Shown here piece after piece: positions 10,474 through 20,173 of a DNA stretch of 64,000 bases. Origin of the DNA: Histomonas meleagridis (Eukaryota > Parabasalia > Tritrichomonadida > Dientamoebidae); assembly GCA_020186115.1 (NCBI GenBank), contig WSYJ01000157.1, positions 372,001-436,000 on the forward strand, in the 5' to 3' direction. The notes under the pieces are model-generated. The model saw only the letters and a program-made list of their open reading frames with translations, ran no database searches and was not told the origin of the DNA. How positions within the stretch are numbered: position 1 is the stretch's first letter; each line of letters opens with the position of its first letter. Made by a program: the position numbers and the translations under genes.

Positions 10474-10671
10474 CTTTAAGTACAGCATTAATTTTGATTA
10501 TGAAATGAATAAATAATAATTAGAAATAAGAAAAATTATTTGCTAAGATACACTTTTCAATAAAGTAGTGAAAATGTGAGCTGTTTATAAATGGATTAAA
10601 ATTTCAATCGGCTTTAGTGGAGTTCAAAAAGAATATAAAAACGCAGGTTTTTTAATATGAAATAGCTGTTA

Positions 10672-10680
10672 TAACGGTTT
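10672..10680 (+). promoter_or_regulatory. Myb-like site TAACGGTTT upstream of gene B
   Basis: TAACGGTTT lies 55 bp upstream of the ATG of ankyrin gene B and fits the TAACNG core of R2R3 Myb binding. Function is inferred from position and sequence only. Confidence 0.3.
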
Positions 10681-10734
10681 AATTTGTTCAATTTATATTT
10701 AGGAACAAAACTTTATATTTTTTGTTCTTGAGTA

Positions 10735-13578
10735 ATGCTTGATGAATCTTACGATAAAACACGTATCAGTGAAGCTCCTCTAGAAAGTAAAAATGAGGAA
10801 TATGCTAATATTGAATTACTGATTTCACTTAATCGAATCATATTTAACTTAAAAGTGGAAAATCTTGAACTATCTGTGCAGCAAACTATATCTTTATTTG
10901 ATATAAATTTTCCACTTTCATTCAATTTTATTATTTGTAAACTTATATATTTTGCATTTTCCGCTCAAAAAAATGAATTTGATATATATTTAAATTATTT
11001 TGAAATACTTCAAGCAAAAGAAGAACAAATTATTAATATGAATTCAAAGATCACTGATATTTTTCTTGAATGCATCATCAAATTCTATTCAAAAGAATCA
11101 TTTTATTTAATAGAGAAATTAATAGAGAAAAATTTAATTGATATAAATGTTATTGATGAAATGAAAACAAATTATTTTGCACATCATCGAAAAGAAAATA
11201 ATCCTATTCATGATAATTATTTTATTGAATTTTTTGCAAATTATGAACAATTATCAAAGAATGATTGGGAACTTCATAAGAAATATATTGAAGAAGGAAT
11301 TAACCAAAATGAAATTGCACAAATAATTCGTAATGATGAAATTGATAAACTTCAAGAAATATCATCACAAACAAATTTTGATTTTAATCAAAGAATTAAA
11401 CCATCGCTTTACGAAAGATGTTCATTTATAGATCAACGTGATGTTACATTAATTGATTATGCAGCATTTTTTGGATCGGTTCAATGTTTTAAATACTTAT
11501 TATTAAATGGTTCTAAATTGGATAATGTAGGTAAATATGCAATCACTGGAGAAAACCCTGAAATCATTCATTTATGTGAGCAAAATCATGCATCGTTTGA
11601 AGGTGCGCATGAAGCAGCAATTATGTTTCATAAAAATGATATTTTTCGTTATATTTACGAAAATGAATTAGAGGGAAATAAGATACGATTTACTTTGGTT
11701 GATGAAAAATATAATGATAATAAAATGTTAACAAATGAATTAAAATTGATTGGTTTAGCAAAAGTTTGTATATTATGTTATAATTTTGAGCTTTTATCAT
11801 ATATAGAAAAAGAAAATTTAAAAATCAATGATTCCGTCATTAATTATGCAGCAAAAACAGGAAATTTGTTTCTCGTCAAATATTTTCTCCAAAAATGTCA
11901 AGTCCCGAAAAATATCCTATGTTTCTCATCAGAATCAGATAATTTTGAACTTGTTGAATATGTTCTTCAACACATAGAAATTGATATTAACGCTCAAAAT
12001 GTTTTTTTGATTGATATAATATTTTTTGGATTAATTTCAAGTTTTATATTATTTTTTGGAATTTATTTTATTTATGTGATACAGCTCTAATGATATTAGC
12101 TAAAAATAATAACATTAAAACTATTAAATTACTTCTTCAACATAAAGGAATTGATTTGAATTTATTTAATATTTATTTGTTATATTTAATTTTTGTTTTG
12201 AGAATTCGAAGTTTTGAAATAATATTTGGAAATTATTTAAAATTTATGAAAATTTACTTATTTTATCTTCTTCAAATGGCAATACAGAAATAGTTAAATT
12301 ACTTCTCGAATATGAAGGAATTAAAGTTAACAACAAAGATATTTGTTTGCTTTATTTTGGATTTATTTTAATAATTTAATATTTCAAAATAATATTTGGA
12401 AATTCTTTAAATTATTTAATACAGCACTTATTTCAGCATCTTCAGGTGGTCACACAGAAATTGTTAAATTACTTCTTGAACAAAAAGGAATTGAGGTTAA
12501 TACTAAAAATATTTATTTGTTTTATTTAAAATTTATTTTATTAATTTAATATTTCAAAATAATATTTGGAAATTCTTTAATATATTTAATACTGCACTTA
12601 TTTATGCATCTTCAGGTGGTCACACAGAAATTGTTAAATTACTTCTTGAACAAGAGGGAATTGATGTTAATGCTAAAAATATTTTTTTGTTTTATTTAAA
12701 ATTTATTTTAATAATTTGGTATTTCAAAATAATATTTGGAAATTATTTAAAATACTTAAAACAGCACTTATGAAAGCATCTTTAAATGGTCATACAGAAA
12801 TTGCTAAATTACTTCTTGAACAAAAAGGTATTGATATAAATGGTAAAGATATTAATTTGTTTTAGTTAAAATTTATTTTAATAATTTTGGATTTCAAAAT
12901 AATATTTGGAATTGGAGTCAATTATTTGAAACACCACTTATTCTTGCAACTATTAATAATTACATAGAAATAGTTAAATTACTTCTTGAAAAGGAAGGAA
13001 TTGATGTTAATTCTATAAATATTTATTTGGATAATATGATATTTTTAAATCAGATTCAATGTTATAAATAAATATATAAAGTTTATTCAGAATATTGTGG
13101 AGTGCTCTTATATTTTCATGTCATCGTGGTTTTCAAGAAATTGTTAAATTACTTCTTGAACAAGAACAAATTAATGTTAATTTACATGATATTTATTTGA
13201 TTTATTTATGATTTATTTTAATAATTTTATATTTTAAATTAAGGTTTGGACTTTCATTGGATGATTTAATACAGCACTTATTTATGCATCTGAAAATGGT
13301 CATAAGGAAGTTGTTAAATTACTTCTTGAAAAAAAAGGAATCGATGTTAATGTTAAAAATATTTTTTTGTTCGACTTAACGTTTATTTGGATAATACAAT
13401 ATTTATAAATAAGATTTGATAATTATTTAATTTATTTGAAACAGCATTTGTGAAGGCATTACAAAATAATGATGAAGAGATAATGAAATTACTAAAAGAC
13501 CATGAAGGATTTGAAATTGATGAGAATGATGTTATTATATATAATTTGGAATACAAAACAATGCACAGCAATAATTAG
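10735..13578 (+). CDS. Ankyrin gene B: DUF3447 domain plus interrupted ankyrin repeats
   Basis: The ATG at 10735 opens a 451-codon frame (MLDESYDKTRISEAPLESKN) with the N-terminal helical region and the DUF3447 core (DVTLIDYAAFFGSVQCFKYL, ENPEIIHLCEQNHASFEGAH). The frame leaves the ankyrin register at 11998. From there ankyrin segments of 29 codons alternate with nine inserts, each spanning exactly 83 nt, up to 13440. The final exon-like segment starts at 13441 and encodes TAFVKALQNNDEEIMKLLKD and a C-terminus ending at the TAG at 13576-13578. It closely parallels genes A, C and D. The span assumes removal of the inserts; if they are retained, translation would stop inside or just after the first insert (12088-12090). 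No signal peptide or membrane anchor is visible. Confidence 0.65.
11998..13440 (+). repeat. Array of nine 83-nt intron-like inserts (gene B)
   Basis: Inserts start at 11998, 12168, 12338, 12508, 12678, 12848, 13018, 13188 and 13358; all nine are exactly 83 nt by hand count and spaced exactly 170 nt apart. Those at 12338-12760 are near-identical, while those at 11998 and 13018 are highly diverged yet the same length. Many share a core TTTGGAA near position 58-64 and TTATTTTAATAATTT near 26-40. Confidence 0.9.
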
Positions 13579-13897
13579 AAAATCTTGATTTTTGAATAAA
13601 ATATATTTATTATTTTTTTATGAATTTAAAAATAAAAAATTTTATGTTGAAATTGAATTGAAAATATTTCAATATTTTAAAAATGTGTCTAAATTTTACT
13701 ATTAATAATAATATTTGTTATAACAGAATGATAAAAAATATTTATGCAAAACATATTAATGATTATGTAATCATAATATAATATTGTTAAAAAACTCATT
13801 TCAACTATTTAAGGACTTCTTGATTTAAGTAAGCACTTTTGCGTAAAATTATTGTCATTGTAGAAGTTATTTAATCGGGTTTGGCGATTAAGTTTTT
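13579..13897. other. AT-rich spacer between ankyrin genes B and C
   Basis: About 320 bp, strongly AT-rich, with no open frame worth reporting. It serves as 3' flank of gene B and leader of gene C. I see no distinctive motif. Confidence 0.5.
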
Positions 13898-16477
13898 ATG
13901 GGAGGCATAATAAGTAAGGATGAGCTAAAGCAAGCCTCACCTGATTTCCACCTATCTAAAAAATACTGGATTACATCGCAGATTCTAAAATCAATCGAAG
14001 AAATCATTTTTAATTTAAATGAAGAAAATATTAAAGAATCTGTCAAATCTATTGTGAAACTTATCAATAATAATGATTCATTCTTCTTTAATATTATTGT
14101 TAAGTTAATATTTTTATCATTTACTTCGCAAATGAAAGATTTTAATACATATAATATCTTCATAAAAGAAGTTGAAAATAAAGTACGTAATAGTGAAAAC
14201 ATTCATTTAATTGATTTACTTGTACAATATCTAATTAATAAAAATAAACAAGAATCATATTATATTATAGAGAAATTAATTAAATTAAATTTAATCACAT
14301 CAGATATCATCAAACATAAAAACACGTTTTATTTTTCTCATTTTATGTCGAATGAAGAGATTGCTAACTCAAAAACAAATCCAAAAATTCCATTTTGGAA
14401 CTATTTCATTAAAAATTATGAAGAACTTTCAAAGAATGATTGGGAACTTCATAAGAAATTAATCCAAGAAGGACATAATCCGAATGAAATTGCGAAAATT
14501 ATTCGAAATGATGAAATAGAAAAACTTCAAGAAATATCATCACAAAATAATTTCGATTTTAATCAAACAGTTGAACCATCACTTTATGAAAGATGTTCAT
14601 TTATTAATCATAAAAATGTTACATTAATTGATTATGCAGCATTTTTTTCATCAGTCAAATGTTTTAAATATTTACTTATAAATGGTGCAAATGTAAGTAG
14701 CACAGGTAAATATGCAGTTGTAGGTGGAAATGAAGAAATTATTCATATATGTGAACAAAATAATTCATCATTTGAAGGTGCATATGAAACAGCAATTATG
14801 TTTCATCGAAATGATATCTTTAAATATCTTTATGAAAATAACATAGATAGGCATAATGACGCCAAACAAATTTTAGTGTTTTTGAAAAAAGATCTGATAA
14901 ATATTCGTATATTTTGCTTTCTACTTGAACAAAGGAATATAGAAATTAATTTTAAAGATAATTCCTTATAATATTTAATTTTCATTTTAATAATTTAATA
15001 TTTTAAATATATTTTTGGAAATTGTTCATAAAATTTCAAACTTTTCTTATATTAGCATCTAAATGTGATCGCATTGATATTGTTAAATTGCTTCTTATTC
15101 TCGATGGAATTGATGTTAATTCTAAAGATCTTTTTTTATATTATTTAAAATTTATTTTAATAATTTAAAATTTTAAAGTAATATTTGGGAATTATTCAAA
15201 TTAATTAATACAGCACTTATGATAGCATCTGAGCAAAATCACATAGAAATTGTTAAATTACTTCTTGAACAAGAGGGAATTGATATTAATGCTGATAATA
15301 TTTAATTATTTCATTTAGAATATATTTTAATAATTTCATATTTCAAAATAATATTTGGACATTATTTAAATTATTTAATACAGCACTTATTTCAGCATCT
15401 GAAAATGGTTATACAGAAATTGTTAAATTACTTCTTGAACAAAAAGGAATTGATGTTAATGCTAAAAATATTTGTTTGTTAAACTTAATATATATTATAA
15501 TTGTGTAAAAATTCAATGTAATATTTGGAATTTATTTTAATTATTCGAAACATCACTTATAAAATCATCTTATTTTAGTCATATAAAAATAATTAAATTA
15601 CTTCTTGAAAAAGAAGAAATTGATATTAATGCTAAAGATATTTAATTATCTTATTTAAAATTCATTTAAATAATTTGATACTTTAAAATATAATATGGAA
15701 ATTATTTGGATTATTTAATACAGCACTCATGAAAGCAACTTCAAGAGGTCATATAGAAATAGCTGCATTACTTTTAAAGCGCAAAGAAATTGATATTAAT
15801 ATTAAAGATAATTATTTATTTTGTTTAATGTTTATATTAATAATTTGATGTTTCAAAATAATATTTGGAAATCACATGAAATACTTAAAACATTACTTAT
15901 ATGTGCATCTGAGTATAGTAAAATTGAAATATTTACATTAATTCTTGAACACAAAGGAATAGATATTAATGCTAAAGACATTTAAACATTTTATATAAGA
16001 TAAAATTTAAATATTTTATACATCAAAATAATATATGGAAATTATACAATAATTTTAGAACGGCACTCATATGGGCATCTTTAAAAGGAAATTTAAAAAT
16101 AGTTAAATTACTTCTTGAACAAAAAGGAATTGATGTTAATGTTAAAGATATTTATTTGTTTTACATAAAATTTATATTATTAATATTGGATACCAAAATA
16201 ATACTTGGAAATTGCTATAATTATTTAATACAGCACTTATGGAAGCATCTGGAAATGGTCATACAGAAATAGTTAAATTACTTCTCAAACATGAAAGTAT
16301 TGATATTAATGCTAAAAATATTTAATATATTCAATCAAATTTTTTTTTAATTATATAGTCTTTCTAAGAAATATTTGGAAATTGCTTAAATTATATAATA
16401 CTGCTCTTGGATGCGCACGTATTTATGGTTATTCAGAAACAGCTGAAATACTTAAGCAGGAAGAAATTGTGAATTAA
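13898..16477 (+). CDS. Ankyrin gene C: DUF3447 domain plus interrupted ankyrin repeats
   Basis: The ATG at 13898 begins MGGIISKDELKQASPD. Gly2 followed by Ser6 and Lys7 fits an N-myristoylation signal, which A, B and D lack. The DUF3447 core is present (NVTLIDYAAFFSSVKCFKYL, NEEIIHICEQNNSSFEGAYE). The continuous frame ends at the first insert (14957). Ankyrin segments resume at 15040 and alternate with inserts until a final segment (16400-16477, TALGCARIYGYSETAEILKQ) ending in TAA. Four of its nine inserts have TAA as their third codon, which limits how much of the insert's 5' end could be retained in mRNA. Some ankyrin segments are more diverged here (for example 15550-15636 and 15890-15976), so partial decay of this copy is possible. 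Confidence 0.6.
14957..16399 (+). repeat. Array of nine 83-nt intron-like inserts (gene C)
   Basis: Inserts start at 14957, 15127, 15297, 15467, 15637, 15807, 15977, 16147 and 16317; all nine are 83 nt and the spacing is exactly 170 nt. Inserts at 15297, 15637, 15977 and 16317 have a TAA at positions 7-9. The copy at 15977 diverges strongly without changing length. Confidence 0.9.
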
Positions 16478-16969
16478 TAAGGTATTGTTTGAATAAAATA
16501 AAAATAAAAATTTTTTCATTCTTAAACATATATTATTCTTTAAAATACTAATTGGTTGTTGAATTAACACTGCTGCTGTTGTTAATTTGACGTTAACATA
16601 ACGCTTTGTTTTTACATTATTTTTTCTTTTGAATAATCAATAATTAGTCGGGTATAAAACAAAAGATAAAAAACGTTCCTTATAAATCGATGGATTTGTT
16701 TACTAAATCACACAGGCACATTACCTAAAAAACAGTGATGGTGTAAAAAAAAATGCTTTAGCACAATAAAAAAGTTTAAACATTAATATTTTTTTTATAT
16801 GTTAGAACCATGATATAATCAAAAAATAAGAACAACGAAAGACAATTTTTACAATGCTAACACTCGAAAAAAGCTATAATGAGTTTAATATGTCATGTTA
16901 TACTAATTTCTCCATTTGGATATTGACTTGACATAATAATTTTTTTTATTAAAATCACAACATCTGTTT
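16478..16969. other. AT-rich spacer between convergent genes
   Basis: About 490 bp between the 3' end of ankyrin gene C and the 3' end of the minus-strand tRNA-dihydrouridine synthase. It contains several A and T runs and no convincing open frame, RNA gene or repeat. Confidence 0.5.
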
Positions 16970-17929
16970 CTATTTACAAGTACAATCATTTTGGAGTGCG
17001 TCGATAAATGTTTCCAATTCTTCAGGTGTTCTGCATCTTGCAAGATTACCTCTTTTTACACCATCTTCGCCCAGTTCCTTGTCAAATATGTAGAACATAT
17101 GTCTCCTTGTTGCGTCGAAGTTTCCTCCGAACTCTTTGTAAAGAGAAATATATTCGCGAGCAACATCGAAACCATTGAGATTAGCATCTTTATCAAAAAG
17201 AACGGGATTTTTAAGAAGCGCTTGAGCTACCATAGCCCCAGCAGCGCCTGTTTTTTTGATTATTTCTTCCGCTTCTTCTGGCGATTTGATTCCTCCATTT
17301 GCAATGACCGGAATTCCAACGCTTTTAACAATTTCTCGGATGCATTGAACATTAACATCGCCATTTTTGTCTTGTTCTGTGTTCCGACCATGTACTGTAA
17401 TGAGTTTTACTCCGACTGATTCTAATTGTTTTGCAAATTCAACTGTAGATTCAATATTGTCATCAATCATTCGGATCTTAGCAAATAATGGAACGCATAT
17501 TTCCGATGAAAGAGTTTTAATGAGTTTAAGAACATTGATTCTTTTTTCATTAGTATCAACCATAAAATAACCAAATCGCCCTCTTTTAGCGACTTTCTGA
17601 CAACACCCGAGATTAATGTCTATTGCACAACATCGAGTTGAAATTGATTTAGCTGTACCAATGAGATCTGATTCAATTGAACCAGAAATTTGAGCTACAA
17701 GTGGCTTATCACATTCTGCTGTCCTCATTACAGATTCACGAAATTTTTTGCTCATGTTCCATTGATTTGCATTGATCATTCCCGTCCAACATATATTAAC
17801 TTTATGACGACGGACTAGAATTCGGAAAGGAAGGTCGCCCAATTCAACCATTGGTGCAAGGCAAATTGGGTTTGAACCAAATTGGCTCCAAAAATCCCAT
17901 GCTTCCTTGTTTTTTTGAGTCTCCTCCAT
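16970..17929 (-). CDS. tRNA-dihydrouridine synthase (Dus1-like)
   Basis: A 319-residue FMN enzyme that reduces uridine to dihydrouridine in tRNA, probably in the D loop. The barrel signatures are in order: ICLAPMVELGDLPFR at about 22-36, INLGC at 105-109 with the presumed catalytic Cys109, FAKIRM at 149-154, LITVHGRN at 176-183 and VIANGGI near 205-212 for phosphate binding of FMN. The motif AKRGRFG after the catalytic Cys matches the Dus1 subfamily (AKRG.YG). The usual GCPQ is GCCQ here, so a second Cys replaces Pro. The short C-terminus resembles stand-alone Dus proteins, without an added zinc-finger or dsRNA-binding domain. ATG at 17929 gives the family start. Confidence 0.92.
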   Translation of the reverse strand: MEETQKNKEAWDFWSQFGSNPICLAPMVELGDLPFRILVRRHKVNICWTGMINANQWNMSKKFRESVMRTAECDKPLVAQISGSIESDLIGTAKSISTRCCAIDINLGCCQKVAKRGRFGYFMVDTNEKRINVLKLIKTLSSEICVPLFAKIRMIDDNIESTVEFAKQLESVGVKLITVHGRNTEQDKNGDVNVQCIREIVKSVGIPVIANGGIKSPEEAEEIIKKTGAAGAMVAQALLKNPVLFDKDANLNGFDVAREYISLYKEFGGNFDATRRHMFYIFDKELGEDGVKRGNLARCRTPEELETFIDALQNDCTCK

Positions 17930-18233
17930 TGGGATCAGAACGACACTTTTCCTCCATAAACGTTCTCATGTTATTCAAACCTTTTTATGCGTAAAAATCC
18001 AAAATTGGTCCAAATAAAGATGTCTTTCGTATATGAAATAACACGTTTGAATTCCAACCTTATATTTTTGTAAGTAACAATTCTTTCTTATGACACAAAA
18101 AATGATTTAAAATTCAAATCAAATCTTTTGCGAAACAAAATTTGATTACATTTCCAGTCAAAACATATCGAAAATGTTGGTTTTTATACATAACAAAAAA
18201 GGAAAAAACCTTTTTGTCAACAACATATTAATC
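17930..18233. other. Spacer between two minus-strand genes
   Basis: About 300 bp between the start of the Dus gene and the end of the VPS9-domain gene. A GACACTTTT element at 17942-17950 resembles the recurring GTCACTTTT motif with one mismatch. Nothing else is seen. Confidence 0.4.
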
Positions 18234-19811
18234 TCAATGCAAACCCAAAGGATCTGACTGCTCTTCCACCCATTGATTCCTCAGCTCTGTTGCTTTCTTC
18301 TTCAGCTGCACCGGGTCTATAGCCATTATCTGTGTTATGAGCCCTTCCAAGTACGTCATAGAGAACTGCAGCTGTGGATCGTTCGCAACGTGTTCATTAA
18401 ATGAACACGTATACAATGCGACTTGCATCCATTCATCGACCCCGAATGTGAACACACATATCATTAAAATAGGAAACAAACTATCGAAATCAATTTCAAC
18501 ATCTTCTGGTCGAGTTCCACTTTTAACCAAAACTCGTTGCATACATTGGGCCGCTTCTTGAATAGCATCCCAATATACACTCGCTATCTCAAAAGGATTG
18601 GTTAATATCATCATTTCAAAGATTTTGTCAACCGCCGGTTTAAACGGCCACTCGAGACCGTTTAAAACCGAAAATGGCGTAAATGCAAACTCTTGATCAA
18701 TGAGGTTGGAGCCGATGCAGGCAGGGAAGAAGTCTTCAACATGGGGAAGGCCAACGGACTTTCCAATTCCGAATGGATATGGCTTTACTTGCCAGCCAAT
18801 GTCAAACATAAGTTGTTCAATACGAGAAAACTCATTAGGATTTTCAATAAGGTGGTCAATAATAGAAGAAACATCGCTATATGTAAGGAATGGAACCTTC
18901 TCTCTAAACTTCATGATGATATTACCAGTCTTAGTTTGGGGATATAGAAGATTGAAATACCAATCACCGGTTCCAGGCTTCTGTGGTTCAAGCTTCTTCA
19001 GGTGTTGCTTAATGATTCTGATTTGCTTTGTGATTTTTTTGATTTTTGGATTTGATTCAATTTTTCGATCTGTCATCAAAACCAAATTTTCGAATCTGTC
19101 AATGCATACTTTGGGCATAGTTTTGGAGTTCTGTTTAATGGAGTTGAGAAAATCGATAAATGCTACCATTCTTTCCATACTTGATCGATATAATTTTGAT
19201 GAGAGTTCTTTCAGTTTGGCCTTTTTGTTGTAATAGATAACCATAAGAGCGCCATTTCGACGAATCTTTTCAATGCCTTTGTAATGAAAGGATTGTAGCT
19301 GGGAAATAATTGCTTGAACATTCTTCATTTCATCTGCTCTCTGCAAAACGCATGTGTCCATGCTGACCTTTGTGTCATTGACATGTGTATTTAATCTGTC
19401 TATAATCTGTTGGAAAAGTTTAGCTCTTGCTTCGCAAATTGCAGGCGTAAGATCTGCTTTTTGATTGCTTGGAGTTTCTTCAATAAACGAACGGAAACCA
19501 TTAACATCTTTGTCGTTTGTTTCTGTTGAAACTTTAGAAGGAGAAGAAAATGAAGTTAATGAAAATGCATCAGAAATTGTTTGTGGTTTGTCTTGTGAAA
19601 ATTCATTTTCTAACTCTTTTTCTACGTCAAGAGACAAACGATGCAATGTGTTTTGATTAAATTTACGTTTTCCTTTTATGATTTTGTATAAGCCAACTAT
19701 TGGCTTTTTATCTGAAGTTTTGTGGATTTTTATTGTTTTTGATTTCTCATGTTTGATGTCCACTTCTTGGACATGTGTCACAAGACCTAATGGATCATCA
19801 TCGCTCATCAA
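18234..19811 (-). CDS. VPS9-domain protein, putative Rab5-family GEF
   Basis: A 525-residue protein. The C-terminal part fits a VPS9 domain, which catalyses GDP/GTP exchange on Rab5-type GTPases on early endosomes. Residues about 330-500 are helical, and the VPS9 hallmark Asp-x-x-x-Pro-[hydrophobic stretch] appears as DFDSLFPILMICVFTFG near 441-457, followed by LQFSMTYLEGLITQI. The middle (about 120-290) is helical and charged, and the N-terminal 100 residues look disordered. Curiously, DDPLGLV at residues 5-11 is echoed by SDPLGLH at the extreme C-terminus. The match is by motif only and without a zinc finger or Ras-binding domain, so the partner Rab is not indicated. Start at 19811 gives MMSDDDPLG; the second Met would serve equally. 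Confidence 0.7.
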   Translation of the reverse strand: MMSDDDPLGLVTHVQEVDIKHEKSKTIKIHKTSDKKPIVGLYKIIKGKRKFNQNTLHRLSLDVEKELENEFSQDKPQTISDAFSLTSFSSPSKVSTETNDKDVNGFRSFIEETPSNQKADLTPAICEARAKLFQQIIDRLNTHVNDTKVSMDTCVLQRADEMKNVQAIISQLQSFHYKGIEKIRRNGALMVIYYNKKAKLKELSSKLYRSSMERMVAFIDFLNSIKQNSKTMPKVCIDRFENLVLMTDRKIESNPKIKKITKQIRIIKQHLKKLEPQKPGTGDWYFNLLYPQTKTGNIIMKFREKVPFLTYSDVSSIIDHLIENPNEFSRIEQLMFDIGWQVKPYPFGIGKSVGLPHVEDFFPACIGSNLIDQEFAFTPFSVLNGLEWPFKPAVDKIFEMMILTNPFEIASVYWDAIQEAAQCMQRVLVKSGTRPEDVEIDFDSLFPILMICVFTFGVDEWMQVALYTCSFNEHVANDPQLQFSMTYLEGLITQIMAIDPVQLKKKATELRNQWVEEQSDPLGLH

Positions 19812-20173
19812 ACAGATTAAACTGCCGTCAGAAAACGGTTTTAGCAGAAACGATCAGAAGAAAGACAAAACTTTACACCAGAAGAACTTGTTAAATTTCA
19901 TTTTAATTAAAGAATATGTTAAATCATTAGGTTTGCCCAACAAATGTCACCATATGTTCTTATGTAATTGATGCTAGATTTAGAAAAAAGTTAAATTTTT
20001 CTTCAGGCCAAGTTTTCTGCCAAAAAAATAAGTAAAGCTTTGAATTAATTCAATGCCAGTTTTACCTGTCAATGGCTTTCATAATTATTTAAGCATAAAG
20101 ACATTAAAACATTAAAAAATATCAATATTTTTTATTTTTAACAAACCTCGTACAACTTCTAACATATTATATG
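19812..20173. other. Spacer between two minus-strand genes
   Basis: About 360 bp, AT-rich. The start contains CGTCAGAAAACGGTTTTAGCAG, another AACGGTTTT-type element just upstream of the VPS9 gene. No gene is visible. Confidence 0.4.

Noticed and set aside
11998-16399. Regular 170-nt arrays taken as a CRISPR or satellite
   Set aside because: The 87-nt part codes for ankyrin repeats in all units and the organism is eukaryotic; there are no unique spacers. The arrays are internal parts of genes B and C.
7933-16399. Inserts as ordinary GT-AG introns
   Set aside because: A GT near position 12 is missing in many copies (for example 8256, 8426, 15297, 15637, 15977), and the AG in ACAG is absent where Thr-Pro, Thr-Ser or Thr-Leu follows (8169, 12931, 15550, 15890). 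Joining GT to AG also gives the wrong frame.
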